DNA from: Ligula intestinalis | Taxonomy: Eukaryota > Platyhelminthes > Cestoda > Diphyllobothriidea > Diphyllobothriidae | Length of the DNA stretch: 64,000 nt | Direction: 5' to 3' | Assembly: GCA_036362985.1 (NCBI GenBank) | Contig: JAYGXS010000008.1 | Span: 13,628,036-13,692,035, forward strand | In this document: piece after piece, positions 35,611 through 46,639 of the stretch | How the letters are laid out: every line of letters begins with the position of its first letter | Numbering within the stretch: the stretch's first letter is position 1 | The notes under the pieces: model-generated | Database searches by the model: none | Told to the model about the DNA's origin: nothing | Seen by the model: only the letters and a program-made list of their open reading frames with translations | Translations under genes and position numbers: made by a program

Positions 35611-38284
35611 AGCTTAAAGTCACCTGCATATAAATGACCCTAGAAATCCCAATTGCCGTCTCCTGAGCTGCCTTCGAAAAACCAAAATAAGAACATTGAA
35701 GGGTGTTGGGAGCAAGAAATGACTTGGCTGTCGTTATTTTAATTCAAAATACACTTATAGCTAGAAACATGTAGAGAGATTTGACGGATTCTGGAAAAGG
35801 CATATTCCTTCAGAAAGAACGTTCCAGCTTCGAAAGTTTACGAAATAAATTTCTATTTCCCGAAGAACTTATTCAATTTCAAACTATATTACTTGGGATG
35901 CCCACATTTCAACAAAAGATCGTTCACTGTCAGCTACAAATGACCTCAAACCTATTTAATTCACAAGAGTAACAATAATTCGTAGACAAACGCAAAAGTA
36001 AGAATTTAAATTGGTACCGGACATTTCGATCGTATTTGGAATGGGAAAATGCTTAATTATGGCGCTCTTGTTTGCTTTTCATCGTTTGTGCTGCTCTGAC
36101 TTTGGTCTTTGAGTTGTAAACAACTGCTCTCGGTTTTGCCAGTTGTATTGATTTCCTGTCTTGTCGACACGGTAAGTTATATCTAGTCAGTATTGATGGT
36201 ATCCTAAATGTGTTCAGTATATATTCGATAGTAATTCCTGGCTGCTAATGACAGATCCCTTAGGCCACCCTAGGGGTACTTCTATGTAACTTTATGAATA
36301 TGCAGTGCGTTATGCCTAAGTTCGAACCCATGTTGATCAGCGGTCGCGTGCTACGTAGAATATCACTGCAATCTCTTATGTTTCACAAATTTAACTTTTT
36401 CAAATAGAAATGTGATGCTCCACAATCCCCCACAAAATTATATAGCGTCTACGTTCTCCGTATTTAAGATACATGTGATGTTTGCCTTTAAACCCACTGT
36501 GTACGCTGATGCACACATTGCCTATGTCATTGCTTTAGCCACTGTATGTGGTCATAAAGCCTGGCCTTCTGTATTATTCATTCTTCCCCTAAAGACATAG
36601 GCATCGACACACTCGCGGGTTTTCTATGCCGACCATCGGTTATTTCGTCAACTTGCAAAACGCTGATCAATTATAAGTAAATTTATTCCTCAGGTGCAAG
36701 ACACTTGAGAAGAAGTGCTAAATCTGTAGGCCGTATATGCTTAAACCAAGGTGGTCAACGCCCTTTGCATTGGTAGTTCAGTAAACGAGTCACTCCTACC
36801 TTGCAGAAATCTTGTTTTTCAGCGGGCGTTTCCTTGTGCTCTTTCGATATAAATAGCTTGCTATGAATGCTTCCTCTTTTAACTGTCTTTATCGGCCTGT
36901 GGTCGTTATCTTAAAGGTCACATGCAAAGTACGTTTATTCTGGCCCCGGGCACAAGAAGCTCCTATACTTAGCGTGCCACCTGTTCCCGTCTATTGACCA
37001 AACGAATGAGAATTTACATAAGTAACCTCCAGAAATCAGACAATTGGTATTGGCTATTGTAATGTGCGAACGTTCATACGCCATGCCTCTCAAATTCTCA
37101 CAAAATGTAGTCTTCATTAGTACAAAGTAGAAATTTTTTGTCTGTCAAACGTCCGATCTCCCGACTTGAACTCTTGAGAAGTGAAGACCCGGGAGGCAGC
37201 GCCTACTTACCTATATATTATTAGTACAGGCGCGCCACCATGTCACAGTAACTTACCTTCAATAGATAAAATATCCACACTTTGTGCAGTTATCAGCCTG
37301 TAAGCTATCGAACCAAGGGATATTTATCAACATTTCTGTCTTCTGCGTGTGCGGACGAATTACGTATGAACCAGTACCATTAAGATCCTTCAGCTCACAG
37401 CCGCAAGAACAGATTAAATGAATTATTCGCCGTTATATTTGTTGGAAACTGGCGTGGTTGGGCTGCACCAGGTGACTTGTAAAATGTTCATCTTACTAGC
37501 CGCTTTGGGCTTAATCTTCGATATACATTTTCTGGTCGTATGTGTAACTTGGCTGGCGCCGAGCCGCAAGTTTTCATTAACAGGTGCGTCCTGAGGCGCC
37601 ACCAACGTCTACCAGTCTGGTTATTAAATTGTCGTCATTTAAACTAATTGAAAGGTTATATAACCGGGCTCAAGACAATACAGCGATGTGAAGTGTCGGA
37701 ACTGGCAACTTCATCGAATCAGATTGTGCTCTTTGCACGTGTTTGAAGGTTCGTCTTTCCTCCGTGCCAAACTCCTCACATTTCAGTCGCCTCTATGCAG
37801 CTAGACTATGCCAATCCTGCGCAGCCAAGGCTCTCAGGGGACGAATCCAATTTCGCTCTAGGACTGCGATAAGGTAATAGCAAATTAACATTATTGATGC
37901 CAGTCCGGGAAGCAGTTGAGGAAATCCTTGATTCCGCTCATCCGTCCTCTAGTGGTTTGGTCATCTCAACGACGTAACAGTTGTAAATCCCGGCAACTGG
38001 AGTTAGGTCCACCACTTGCAGGAATTGATGCAAACGTCGGCTAGAGATAGCCGCAAGAGCTATTAGGCTGATGTGGCAACCTCCATAGAGCAGGCTTCAA
38101 ACTTCGGCGATATCTTAAAAACCCGCCACCTTATTCGTCGTGATCTAGCAAGCCCCTCTGCACTGAGTGGCGCTCTGTTCATGCCCCGAGTCTATGCTGC
38201 CCACAGAATTTTACAAATCCGTAAAACGCGCTTTTGGGCCATAGCTGTCCGAACTTCGAGCTATTTAATCGGATTTTGGCTAGA
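35611..38284. other. No recognised gene
   Basis: About 2.7 kb, mostly AT-rich, in which I can support no gene, element or RNA. Short open frames (35781-35972, 36412-36600, 36935-37117, 37423-37605 and 38073-38363) do not resemble known proteins. Confidence 0.4.
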
Positions 38285-38640
38285 ACCGGGCGTCAACACT
38301 CGCCGCGACAACCTCGAGATGGTTAGTCGGGCACGCTACTCGTGGCCCATGTCTGCTGCATGAGCTTCAAGGTTATTGCTTTTGATCCGAACTCGACCAT
38401 CCCAAGTCCGCTGCTATACACCGCTATGTGTGAATTGGTCCAATTCGCGACATCGTTAACTGTTTAGATCATTGCCGTAGCAAGTACAAGCACGCAGTAG
38501 GTATTCATTATATAGCGAAGACAGTTGGGTTTGCAGAGGCTTTCGTGGGGAAGCTGACCTCTTTTATGCGGACTGATATACCGAATTCTTAATGTCTCTG
38601 ACTGACAAGATTAGGGGACTAGATTAACAGTCCATATAAT
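38285..38640 (+). repeat. Dispersed repeat R6, copy 2 (RTE-like 3' end)
   Basis: Direct repeat of 35240-35610, about 3 kb away. GTCAACACTCGCCGCGACAA at its start resembles the TVRTRCDN-coding part of RTE copies in this window. Confidence 0.6.
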
Positions 38641-40165
38641 CCAAACCAATGTGCCAAAAAACCCAATAAGTTTCAAATTTTCTTTCTTGTGAGAAATCTG
38701 CTCTGTCTGTTACTTTTATCGCATGGTAATGTCTGATATTTATACCAATTTGTTTTCTCAAGGTTTCCATCTTCTGTCTTAGCCTTCCTTTTTATTTTTA
38801 GAGCACCGAGCGTTCATGTGCATAAACTTGCTTTAACCGTCTTAGCAAATGCACTACCAGCAAACGTCTCGTTACCTGCAGTCCCCACGGGCGTACTGCA
38901 TCGTTGCAAAGTTGTACCGCTTTCCCGACCGAGCACGCTCAGTCAGTTGTCACTACATGGCTCAGCAGGCCGACATATTCACGCGTTCATCTATCGCAAA
39001 TAGAACATAATAAGCAGCGGACACAGATTATCACTAATATTTAATGACCGTTATAAATACTGCTAAATCAGAAGGCTGACGGCATAGCAGGCAACACATC
39101 AAATCCCATCGGCAAGAAACTGCTGTGCACAAACCAGCACGACATGATGACCTCAGTTACTAGAGTACATTCTCTACCTGCCCTCTTTCCACAACCTTAA
39201 GTCTGACCCGGTAAGCTTCCGGTTTCAAGTAATCTCGGTTGAGAAGGTCAGCTGATATTAGATTAGTGGACCTGACTGGTCACTCCAAGTTTCCTCTGCT
39301 CACTCGATAAGTCGACAAACGCCTCAAAAGTAGACACGATGCGAGGCAGTCCTGTTCTGTTAAAAAAAACGCTCATGCTCTAATGCAGGCACTGCCTGTA
39401 ATAAAGAAGGATTGAATGTCCATAAAATGGTCATTATTTGGCTGCTCATGATAACAGCCTAAATCCTAGTACTTTTTTGTTCCTATTCTGCAAGCACCAC
39501 CCTTTGGATAATTCTGCCTTCGACTCGAAATGAAGCGCCACGGGTTGCTGCTGACAGAATATGGCTTGGAGGCTTCAGCCTTGCTTGTATTTTCCCCGCA
39601 AATGCGTTACCTTGCATCTCTGTTTTGCAAAATTTTTGGGCCACTCTTCGAATTGATTGACGCGTGGTCGAGCAAATGCGTGTGTTGAGGACTGAAATTA
39701 CCAACTATCGCATGAGTGGATTTTCGAGCAGATTTCATGTAAACGAGCACAAATTCGATCCTGTTGTCGGTGGTGCCATTGACTGCTTTGCGCTGTTATC
39801 GCGTGTACTGTCGTCGTCTTTGGCGACCCTTATCGATCCATTTTTCAGCGATACAGTATACGAACTAAGCCTAATACACACGCTCGCCCGCATATGTGCG
39901 TTTGGTCTATGCGCACTTAGCTCTTATGCTCACGGGCGTGGTTGTCGTCATGCCTGACCTGGCGATCGCCCATTAAATAAGCTGCTGGCTTACTTGCACT
40001 GGTACAATCTCTGGCGATTTACCCCAACTTAAGTACCCGCAAACACTCATTCATCGTTGGCAATTTCCCTTCTTTGTTACATTTCAGAGCGTTTTTTCCT
40101 TTAAACAAATATAAAAATAATAACATACTTACGTAATACTTGGTACCATTGTAAACATCTCTGAT
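38641..40165. other. No recognised gene
   Basis: A 97-codon plus frame (39664-39957) and a 61-codon plus frame (38818-39003) are open but match no family I recognise. Nothing else is supported. Confidence 0.4.
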
Positions 40166-40690
40166 CTAGCCGGGCTCGGTGATGTCACAGATCGTGCCTC
40201 TCCACGCGTGACAATCAGCGGCAGTTAAACCGAGGGACGGAGACCGACTATCAAAGGTCAAAGAATCACGAACTATGTCGAGCCAGATTTTGTCTTGACC
40301 GCGTCCTCTCAGACGCCTCCTAGTGGGTAACAGTGTCAGATCGAGGTCAACTCGCAAGGTGGGCGATGAAGAACGTGTCCAAACCACCGCAGTCTTCTTT
40401 CTTGGATGATCTTGGGGGAGGGGGTATCCTTACGATTTTTCGCAGCGTGTGTGGATGTGGCCTCATTTAAGAGGCCGTCCGTGTACTTCACTCGAAGGAT
40501 ATTTCTCAAATAGTGGTTGTATTTACGTCTAGTTTTCACCCATCTATTCGCACAGTCTAGTGCTCACAACCATAAGGAAGGACAGAACGGACGATGAATG
40601 TGCATGTACGCGAATCCTCATGGAGATGGAGTTGTCGCGCCAGTCTCAAGTCATTACTCCTCCTGTTTCGTGTGGGGTGGATCCCCAAAG
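40166..40690 (-). mobile_element. RTE-like LINE C-terminal remnant
   Basis: Minus strand: RVHVH-like text then IVRSVLPYGCEH near 40570, HYLRNILRVKYTDGLLNEAT near 40510, and PSPKIIQERRLRWFGHVLHR near 40410-40360. DKIWLDIVRDSL follows near 40290 and HAWRGTICDITEPG near 40205-40166. This is the conserved C-terminal block of the RTE-like family also found at 42.6, 43.4 and 59.6 kb. Truncated at both ends. Confidence 0.78.
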
Positions 40691-40754
40691 AATTTATATC
40701 GACCAAATGTTTTAGGCGCCTCTTAATAATTCGGTACGGCCTCGAAGAAAAAGA

Positions 40755-41610
40755 CACAATCACTGGAACAAGAGCTTTATTAGCTTGACATTTCGGACTC
40801 TCGCTCTAGCCCATTATCAGAGACAGTTACTTGTCTCCCTGCTAGCGACTATACTCTGGGGCTCGCCTGCTCGCGTAAAAGGAAGGCAACTGCATCACCG
40901 AAGCAAAGATGTGGTTGCTGTTTCTCGCTGGTGGTCAAACTTGGCGCCATGATAGCTTCATCGTCCGAATCTGATTAGATTATTGCCTAAGTCTCATTTT
41001 TGGTGTTGTTTATTAGCGTGGTAACTACTGGAGACGGCATTCATCCACTTGTCCTGCACACGATCAATAACTGCTCGGACTGTCTAAGTACTGAATTATT
41101 AAACCGGGGGGAGGAGTAATTGCACTCGCTAATAAACTACGGGTCAGAGGATCTGTACGCAAGCTGGTCGCGACTCATGCGGTTTTAACTCGTTGCGAGC
41201 AGTTCAGTCTCTTGAAGACATGACCTTGTCCTGTCGAATGAACCGCAAAATGAGAGCACTCTTCCTCCTTCTTTAGTAGCGCCCTGTGTTCGACCATCCG
41301 TGTCCATAGCAATTCACCAGTTTCTCCAAAGTAGTTGCTTTGCACAAGATCTGGTAAACGGTTTCAGGAGTTTCCTGACATAACGGCCGATACTTCGATC
41401 TCTTTTCTTGGCGCTTCCTATTTGCTTCCGAACCGTATGCAGACCCAAATCCGAGTGGCGTGAAATCGCGAGTCAGCTGACCGCCACTTTCCTTGACATT
41501 CGCAAGCGCGAGTGCACCAATATGTTGGGCTGGTGTGGTTGACTCGATCGTCCCGTTTTTATGTGCATCAGTTGACAAAGTTACGCACACTGTCGTGCGT
41601 TCTGAGCAAC
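40755..41610 (-). mobile_element. Penelope-like element remnant P3
   Basis: Minus strand: a linker-like PLGFGSAYGSEANRK near 41440 (typical LLRPLGFGVAYRPEA), then a GIY-YIG region so decayed that only PETVYQILCK and LEKLVNCYG are readable (41380-41290). Its terminal part (about 41200-40760) ends with a hammerhead-like motif at 40785-40825, then AATAAAGC, TTGTTCCAGTGATTGTG and TTTTTCTTC. The RT is missing. Confidence 0.62.
40785..40825 (-). ncRNA. Hammerhead-like motif, P3 end (degenerate)
   Basis: Minus strand CTGATAA (G to A in the last GA), T, stem II GGGCT-AGAGCGAG-AGTCC (five pairs, one G-U), then GAAATGTC. The core is mutated in both boxes, so it should be inactive. Confidence 0.35.
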
Positions 41611-41719
41611 CGCCGGCGTTCTCGCCCTTCGCTTAACTCTGCTGCACCCCATGCAGCTGCGTTTATGGCTAATGGCAGATGGCTTTCGTTGCTGGAGCTC
41701 TGTCATATTCCTTGTTTTT

Positions 41720-42075
41720 GCCCTACGAGTGCGTCCCGTAATCAATCAGCGAGTGCCAGTGTTAATATTTCTGATCAAAACCGACAAGACAACCAGCCCA
41801 TGACTGTAGTTTAGAGCATCAGGCTTCTAACAAGTCGCGTGTTCAAGCCTCTGGTGGTGCACCACACGGAGCCGGGTATGACTGGCTGGCTGATGAGGAT
41901 TAATAAGCCAGAAATGGCCACAATCCAGTCTGCCTAGTTCTTGTTGGTGATGTTTTTCTGTCTATACCACCAGCAGCCGCTGTGTGGCTGCTGACGGTGC
42001 TCGAGACTGAGGCTGAAAGCAGAACGGGACGAGTGCGTCCCGTAACCGATGGGTGATCGTTGGCGATCCACCAAT
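41720..42075 (+). repeat. Composite tRNA-like repeat with terminal direct repeats
   Basis: A tRNA-like core (about 41810-41870: AGAGCATCAGGCTTCTAAC, then CGTGTTCAAGCCTC as B-box) is followed by GGGTATGACTGGCTGATGAG and TAATAAGCCAGAAATGGCC. The unit is bracketed by an exact 17-bp direct repeat ACGAGTGCGTCCCGTAA at 41725-41741 and 42029-42045. The copies at 49745 and 50690 share core and flank order. Confidence 0.6.
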
Positions 42076-42307
42076 TATTTTCTCTTTGATAGAATCCGCC
42101 CTGTATTTTGTGGATGCTCCAGTTTCATTTTACGGTACAGCCACTTGTGGGGGGAGGAGAGGATAAACGGGGTCCTTTGAGAATGCTCTTTGCCCCTATC
42201 CGCCCCCTTTCTGTTTATGCGCTAAACAACTTGCCCTCCCCCATATTTTTTTTCTGAACTTGCTTCTTTACCCTCCCTCTGTCAATTGCAGGACTGACAA
42301 CGTTGCA

Positions 42308-42481
42308 ATGCAAGTAGGGACGGCTACCTCTACTGCCAACCCCACGTGTGAGTACCTAAACAGTAGGGGCACGTGGATCACCTACCTCATTCTGATTGCA
42401 TTAAGCCACTTCTTCTTCCTCTGCATTCCCTTCCTGTCCGTCGCCTCAGTGTGGACTCTCACGTGCACCTTCCATAATGTG
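42308..42481 (+). CDS. ORMDL: ORMDL coding exon 1 (sphingolipid biosynthesis regulator)
   Basis: ORMDL proteins are small ER membrane proteins that bind and restrain serine palmitoyltransferase, the first enzyme of sphingolipid synthesis, in response to ceramide. This exon encodes residues 1-58. After MQVGTATSTANP comes YLNSRGTWITYL, then a hydrophobic segment (LILIALSHFFFLCIPFLSV) and WTLTCTFHNV. This aligns without gaps to animal ORMDLs (MNVG...NP....MNSRG.W..Y). The start ATG at 42308 matches the family start; an upstream in-frame ATG at 42260 would lie before the likely 3' splice site at 42291. Position 13 is Thr where human ORMDL3 has the ceramide-sensing Asn13. The donor is GTG|GTAAGT. 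Confidence 0.94.
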
Positions 42482-42584
42482 GTAAGTGCCTCCTGTCTAC
42501 TGTTTGCACGTGTTGCAGTTGACTTGGCTGTTGAGATTTTCCGGCAGGAGACGATTGTATGCCCTCCCTCCCCCCGCTCCTGCT

Positions 42585-43345
42585 TTCTTGTACTTGGTAC
42601 GGTTGTGATCATGTCTGACCTAGCCGGCCTCAATGATATCACGCATAACACGGTACCTCTCCGCGTCTGACTATTGGCGGCAGCAGATCTGGAAAGCTCC
42701 ATCCATTCTCTGTTCCAGCTGCGGAGACCAAAAACCGAAGGTGCAAGAACCTTTTCTATGTCTTGACGAAAGGTGTCGAGCCAAATCTTAAGTTGCCCGC
42801 CCACTCGATGCCTCCAGGTGGGCTGCGGCGCCGGATCGAGGGTAACGTAGCCAAGCTCGTGAGGCGGATGACGGAGAACGTGCCCATACTACCTCGGTCG
42901 CCTTTCTTGGATGGCCGCGACACTGTTGCAGCGAGTGCGGACTGTATAATTTGCGACGAAGTCAGTATAGTTCACTCGAAGAATGGTCCTCAAGCAGTGC
43001 TGGTCATATACCTCCAGTCTTCGCTCATCTTTCACGCGCAAAGCCGAGCATTCACATCCGTAGAAGGAAATTCACCGGACGGATGCACGGTACACGCGGA
43101 TCTTCGTGGCGATGGTAATGTCGCGTCGCATCCATAGACGCTTTCGGAGGATTGAGAAAACTTGGCGAACAGTATAGATCCGGGCGACAGTGTGGTTTTT
43201 AGTCCTTCCATTGGGTAGCAGCCTCTCCCCGAAGTATTTAAAGTTGTCTACTTCTTCAAGTTGACGGCTATTAACCCCCAGGGGTGCCTTCTCGTGGTCA
43301 GGGATGCAGCTCGAGAATAATTTAGTCACCCTAGAATAATTTAGT
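42585..43345 (-). mobile_element. RTE-like LINE remnant (minus) in ORMDL intron 1
   Basis: Starts 103 bases after the exon 1 donor. Minus strand: TKLFSSCIPDHEKAPLGVNS near 43325, FKYFGERLLPNGRTKNH near 43230, and RRDITIATKIRVYRASV near 43120-43075. GGQLKIWLDTFRQDIEKVLA follows near 42800 and SVFGLRSWNREWMELSRSAA near 42740. The 3' end has GATATCATTGAGGCCGGCTA near 42640, as in the 59.6-kb copy. Truncated before the catalytic motif. Confidence 0.82.
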
Positions 43346-43384
43346 CGAATAATGCTGCCGAAAAGACAGAGTAAGGACGACCTT

Positions 43385-43945
43385 ATCCTTCAATTCGATG
43401 CTGGTAGTCGAATTTTTGTCAATCCTTCGTAAGCGTCTATGTATCCAATGTGACACCCCTGCCGAGCCACGATGCTCCGTGTATCCGTCCAGCCAGTTCT
43501 CCTCCACAGTTGTGAAAGCTGGGCTTTGCGCGTGGAAGATGAACAAAGACGGGAAGCCTTTGACCATCAAGGCCTGAGGACGACCATCCTTCCAGTGAAG
43601 TATACCAAGTTTGTTTCGAACGAAGCGGTCCGCACTCCTTGCACACGTCCTTCGTGGTCCGCCTCAAAAACTCAATTACACTGCTCTCGATCCGGCACTG
43701 CGGTCCACCTGCAGGCCTCGAAGTGGAGGTCACCTGAAGACCTGGCTCGATACACTTCGTCAAGACATGAAAGCGGTTCTTGCATTTTCGGTCTCCGTCT
43801 CCGGAGAAGATGATCGGGTTGAGCTGTCTAGATCCACTGCTACGAATCAGAAAATGTAGAGTGGTATAATACTTGAAATTATCGAGGCCGGCTATATCAG
43901 GCATGACCACAAACCTATGAAATACAAGTACCTCCCCACTGACAG
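43385..43945 (+). mobile_element. RTE-like LINE remnant (plus), inverted partner
   Basis: Plus strand, same family. SILRKRLCIQCD is near 43415, VSVQPVLLHSCESWALRVED near 43480-43535, and KTWLDTLRQDMKAVLAFSV near 43735-43795. The 3' end GAGGCCGGCTATATCAGGC is near 43883. Together with the minus copy it forms a tail-out inverted pair about 40 bases apart. Confidence 0.78.
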
Positions 43946-44655
43946 GACACAGAAACAGGAACCACCGCAATACAGGTGGTTCTGCGCTAAATTCTTGTGA
44001 AATAATGGTTGATGGGTTAAGGCGTCGACGTTATCGGGCAGCTACATTGAATGCCCAGGCAGTCTTGTTTCCTTTCTGGCCTGAAATATTATAGTGATGT
44101 CACAGCAAGTGCAGACTATCTATATCGAAAGCAAATCAGTGTCTTTCAATTTGGTCGGGTGATTCTCCGGCAGAGCGTCTCCAGTTTTAACTCTCTCCCT
44201 GTATCCCCCTCCGCAACCGTTCGAAATGACAGCTCGGTAGACTCGCATCTTTGTGATAATGGAGGTATCACGTTGGGTTCTGGAACACCCTCTTACGGAA
44301 GTAGCATCGACCAGCGGGGTGTGTTGCCCTATTCTACTCGTAACTCGCAGGAAAACGGTTCCGGTAGAGCGTTGGACTTAACGCCAAATGACCAAAGAAG
44401 CCTCTTAAATCTAGATGAATGAATGCGCAGACCTGAAAACTTTAACAAAGGCGAGATAACGGAATTGTTGGTGGCTTTGCGCCCAATTCCACGGAAATTG
44501 GGGTTGAGGTTAGGCTTATTGTTAAGGTTGTCGAACGTTGTAACTTACCATAGTAACAGCCTAGGTGCTAGCTAAAAGGCACAGACACGTGTTTCGACGG
44601 TAGCAGCATGTGCATATTTCACAGGGGTTGACGGGTTTCAACACAAATGTACACT
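43946..44655. other. No recognised feature (ORMDL intron 1)
   Basis: A 123-codon plus frame (44051-44422) is open but resembles nothing I know. Confidence 0.4.
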
Positions 44656-44659
44656 TTCA

Positions 44660-44696
44660 ATTTCGGTCTACGCCTATAGACCTTAAATATACTGAT
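44660..44696 (+). repeat. 37-bp direct repeat flanking P4, left copy
   Basis: Begins ATTTCGGTCTACGCCTATAG (the first base varies with context). It recurs at 45590-45626 with one internal mismatch (ACCTTAAATAT versus ACCTTGAATAT). Confidence 0.75.
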
Positions 44697-44744
44697 ATCG
44701 CGTTCATCATCTCCCAAAGGTAAGGAAAAAGAAGAGGGGGCGGT

Positions 44745-45570
44745 TTCATGGACCAAATTGTATTTGAACTGACGTTTCGAAAACCTTCTCGCTTCCATCT
44801 TCAGAGTTTAGTAGACTCAGGTGGTCTTGAAGTAGTCCGTCTTGCCGTTTGCCTCAAGTTATATCGGGGTTGGGCGTGGGAACTTTGACCTGTCCGTTCG
44901 TTGCCGATCGCATTTTGTCTCCCGGAGGTTGGCTGCTGGTGGGCTGACATGACCTTCGTCCCTTCTGCGGTCAGCGTAGTTGTAGGCGAGTCAGTATGCT
45001 TGCTGGCTTCCCCCACGTCACCCGGCGGACTGATCACTCGTTGCTGTTCCCTTGGGTTGTCCTTTGCCTCGCGGCTGCGACGTTGAGGCAGTGTTTGATG
45101 TTGGTCGCGTGACCTCCGACCTCCACCCCATTTTCCGTGGGCGTTGGCTCTCGGGTCTGCATACTCGTTTGCCCTACTGGCTCTGGCTAGCGGTACGACG
45201 CATCATCGCAAGTGGCCGCCCATACCTACGAGACCGGTCACGAGTTCAATTTCGCAACGGCGAGGGTAATCGCACACGCTGGCAACAAAACAGGCCGCAA
45301 ATTGATTGAAGCCTGGGCCTCGGATGAGAACTCAGTCAATCGATCTATCGATCTTGCGCCGGACATCTCCGGAATGATGGCACTGTCGGTTGACTGCTCC
45401 CTCGCCCCCCTCCCCACCCCTTCCCCCTCCCCCATAACGGTTGATTGGTCCCTGCGTCCTATAACTGTTACTTATCTTTCGTGTACGCCTTTTATCTCTG
45501 ACGCTGGACGCTAGTAGGAGCCCGAAAGCTCAGACAAGTAAAAGTATGATTCCAGTGATCGAAATGCCTT
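44745..45570 (+). mobile_element. Penelope-like element P4 with inverted termini
   Basis: Plus strand 45190-45370 carries the end of a GIY-YIG endonuclease: VAAHTYETGHEFNFATARVI, then AGNKTGRKLIEAWASDENSV, then NRSIDLAPD. The left end (44745-44815) is a minus-oriented PLE terminus with a hammerhead-like motif. The right end (45495-45570) is a plus-oriented terminus with CCGAAAGCTCAG, AAGTAAAAG and ATTCCAGTGATCG. A minus-strand frame (45037-44801) may be the inverted copy of the C-terminal tail. RT is absent. The whole is flanked by a 37-bp direct repeat. Confidence 0.75.
44765..44810 (-). ncRNA. Hammerhead-like motif, P4 left end
   Basis: The best-preserved copy. Minus strand: stem I AACT/AGTT (four pairs), box CTGAAGA (fits CUGANGA), one unpaired T, stem II GGAA...TTTTC (G-C, G-U, A-U, A-U), then GAAACGTC. 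Predicted cleavage lies between 44771 and 44770. Helix III would be the self-complementary ACGT, as in minimal hammerheads that work as dimers. The extra base before stem II departs from the classic core. Confidence 0.5.
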
Positions 45571-45589
45571 CTACAAATATACAATTAAA

Positions 45590-45626
45590 ATTTCGGTCTA
45601 CGCCTATAGACCTTGAATATACTGAT
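45590..45626 (+). repeat. 37-bp direct repeat flanking P4, right copy
   Basis: Partner of 44660-44696, about 930 bases away, with P4 between them. Confidence 0.75.
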
Positions 45627-46600
45627 GTATACCGCGAACAGGAATTAATTTATCAGGAAATTAGAAAGCTGAACGTTGTCGAAAGTTGTTGTATCGGCAA
45701 ATTAAGCGACAGGCCAGACAAAGTAGGTTGGAACAGCTTTTGCTGTGATTACTCAGGCGAGTTGTGTCCGTGAGTGTGCGCTTTGGGGAAGCCTTGGCTG
45801 CGTGGCGTGAGCTCTGTCGCCTGTAGCTCATCAAATAAAGTGGGAATGCATCGATTGGCTTCGAGCTTACGCGCGTCTCAAGCGGCGAGTCGACGGAGAC
45901 CGTAGGACAGACAAGACAACATGGGCCTCTAGCAGCGATCGGCATATAGTGCGGGGCATGTCACGCGCAAGTACGCAAGTTCGCTTAACGAGCGAAGACA
46001 GGATGAGGCAGCGCAGCGATGCTGAGTGCAAGTTACTACAAGGTCACAGTTAGGACATAACACGGGGGCAGCGTCCCCTTTACCGTGCCCTCTTGGGCTT
46101 GGAGCTTTTCTGACTGACTTCCTTAGGGTTTGGCCATTGGCATCTTTTCACCTCACCATCCCAGGCTTATCAAAGGAGCAAGCTGTTGCTGCTGCTGCTG
46201 TTTGTACATTTAACGCCGACCCATAACCACTTTGCCATGTTAGTCGGTTGTTGTGGGGACTATTCACTTACAGGGGAGTTGCGTGCACCGATTCATGCCG
46301 TTTGCGGGATACCTGGCCTTTGAGCGTCCAGTCCAGGTGGTTGCTTAGCTTTGGGTTAGCAACTTACGAAGTGCATTCTGTGCTAGTGGCATTAAAAACT
46401 TTCGAGGTGAGTTGCATCGAAACGCCAGTGGCCTATCGGCGGCGCCTTCTGCTGTGCTGTTAAGATACTGAACTTGTTCACTCTCTCCTTGTCGCCAATT
46501 CTGTCCATTGAAGTTTACGTGCACACCAGTTTCTTCTCTCTATGTGTTAGAGAGATTTTTCTTCCCCGCCGTCTTGTCTGCCAGTAAACTTTTAGCGTCA
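45627..46600. other. No recognised feature (ORMDL intron 1)
   Basis: A short CTG run lies near 46185-46202. Nothing else is supported. Confidence 0.4.
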
Positions 46601-46639
46601 ACAGAAATTTCTATAGCGCTGCTTGTTTTTTTGTCTTCC

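Noticed and set aside
44051..44422. 123-codon plus frame as a gene
   Set aside because: No similarity recognised, inside an intron, between element remnants.
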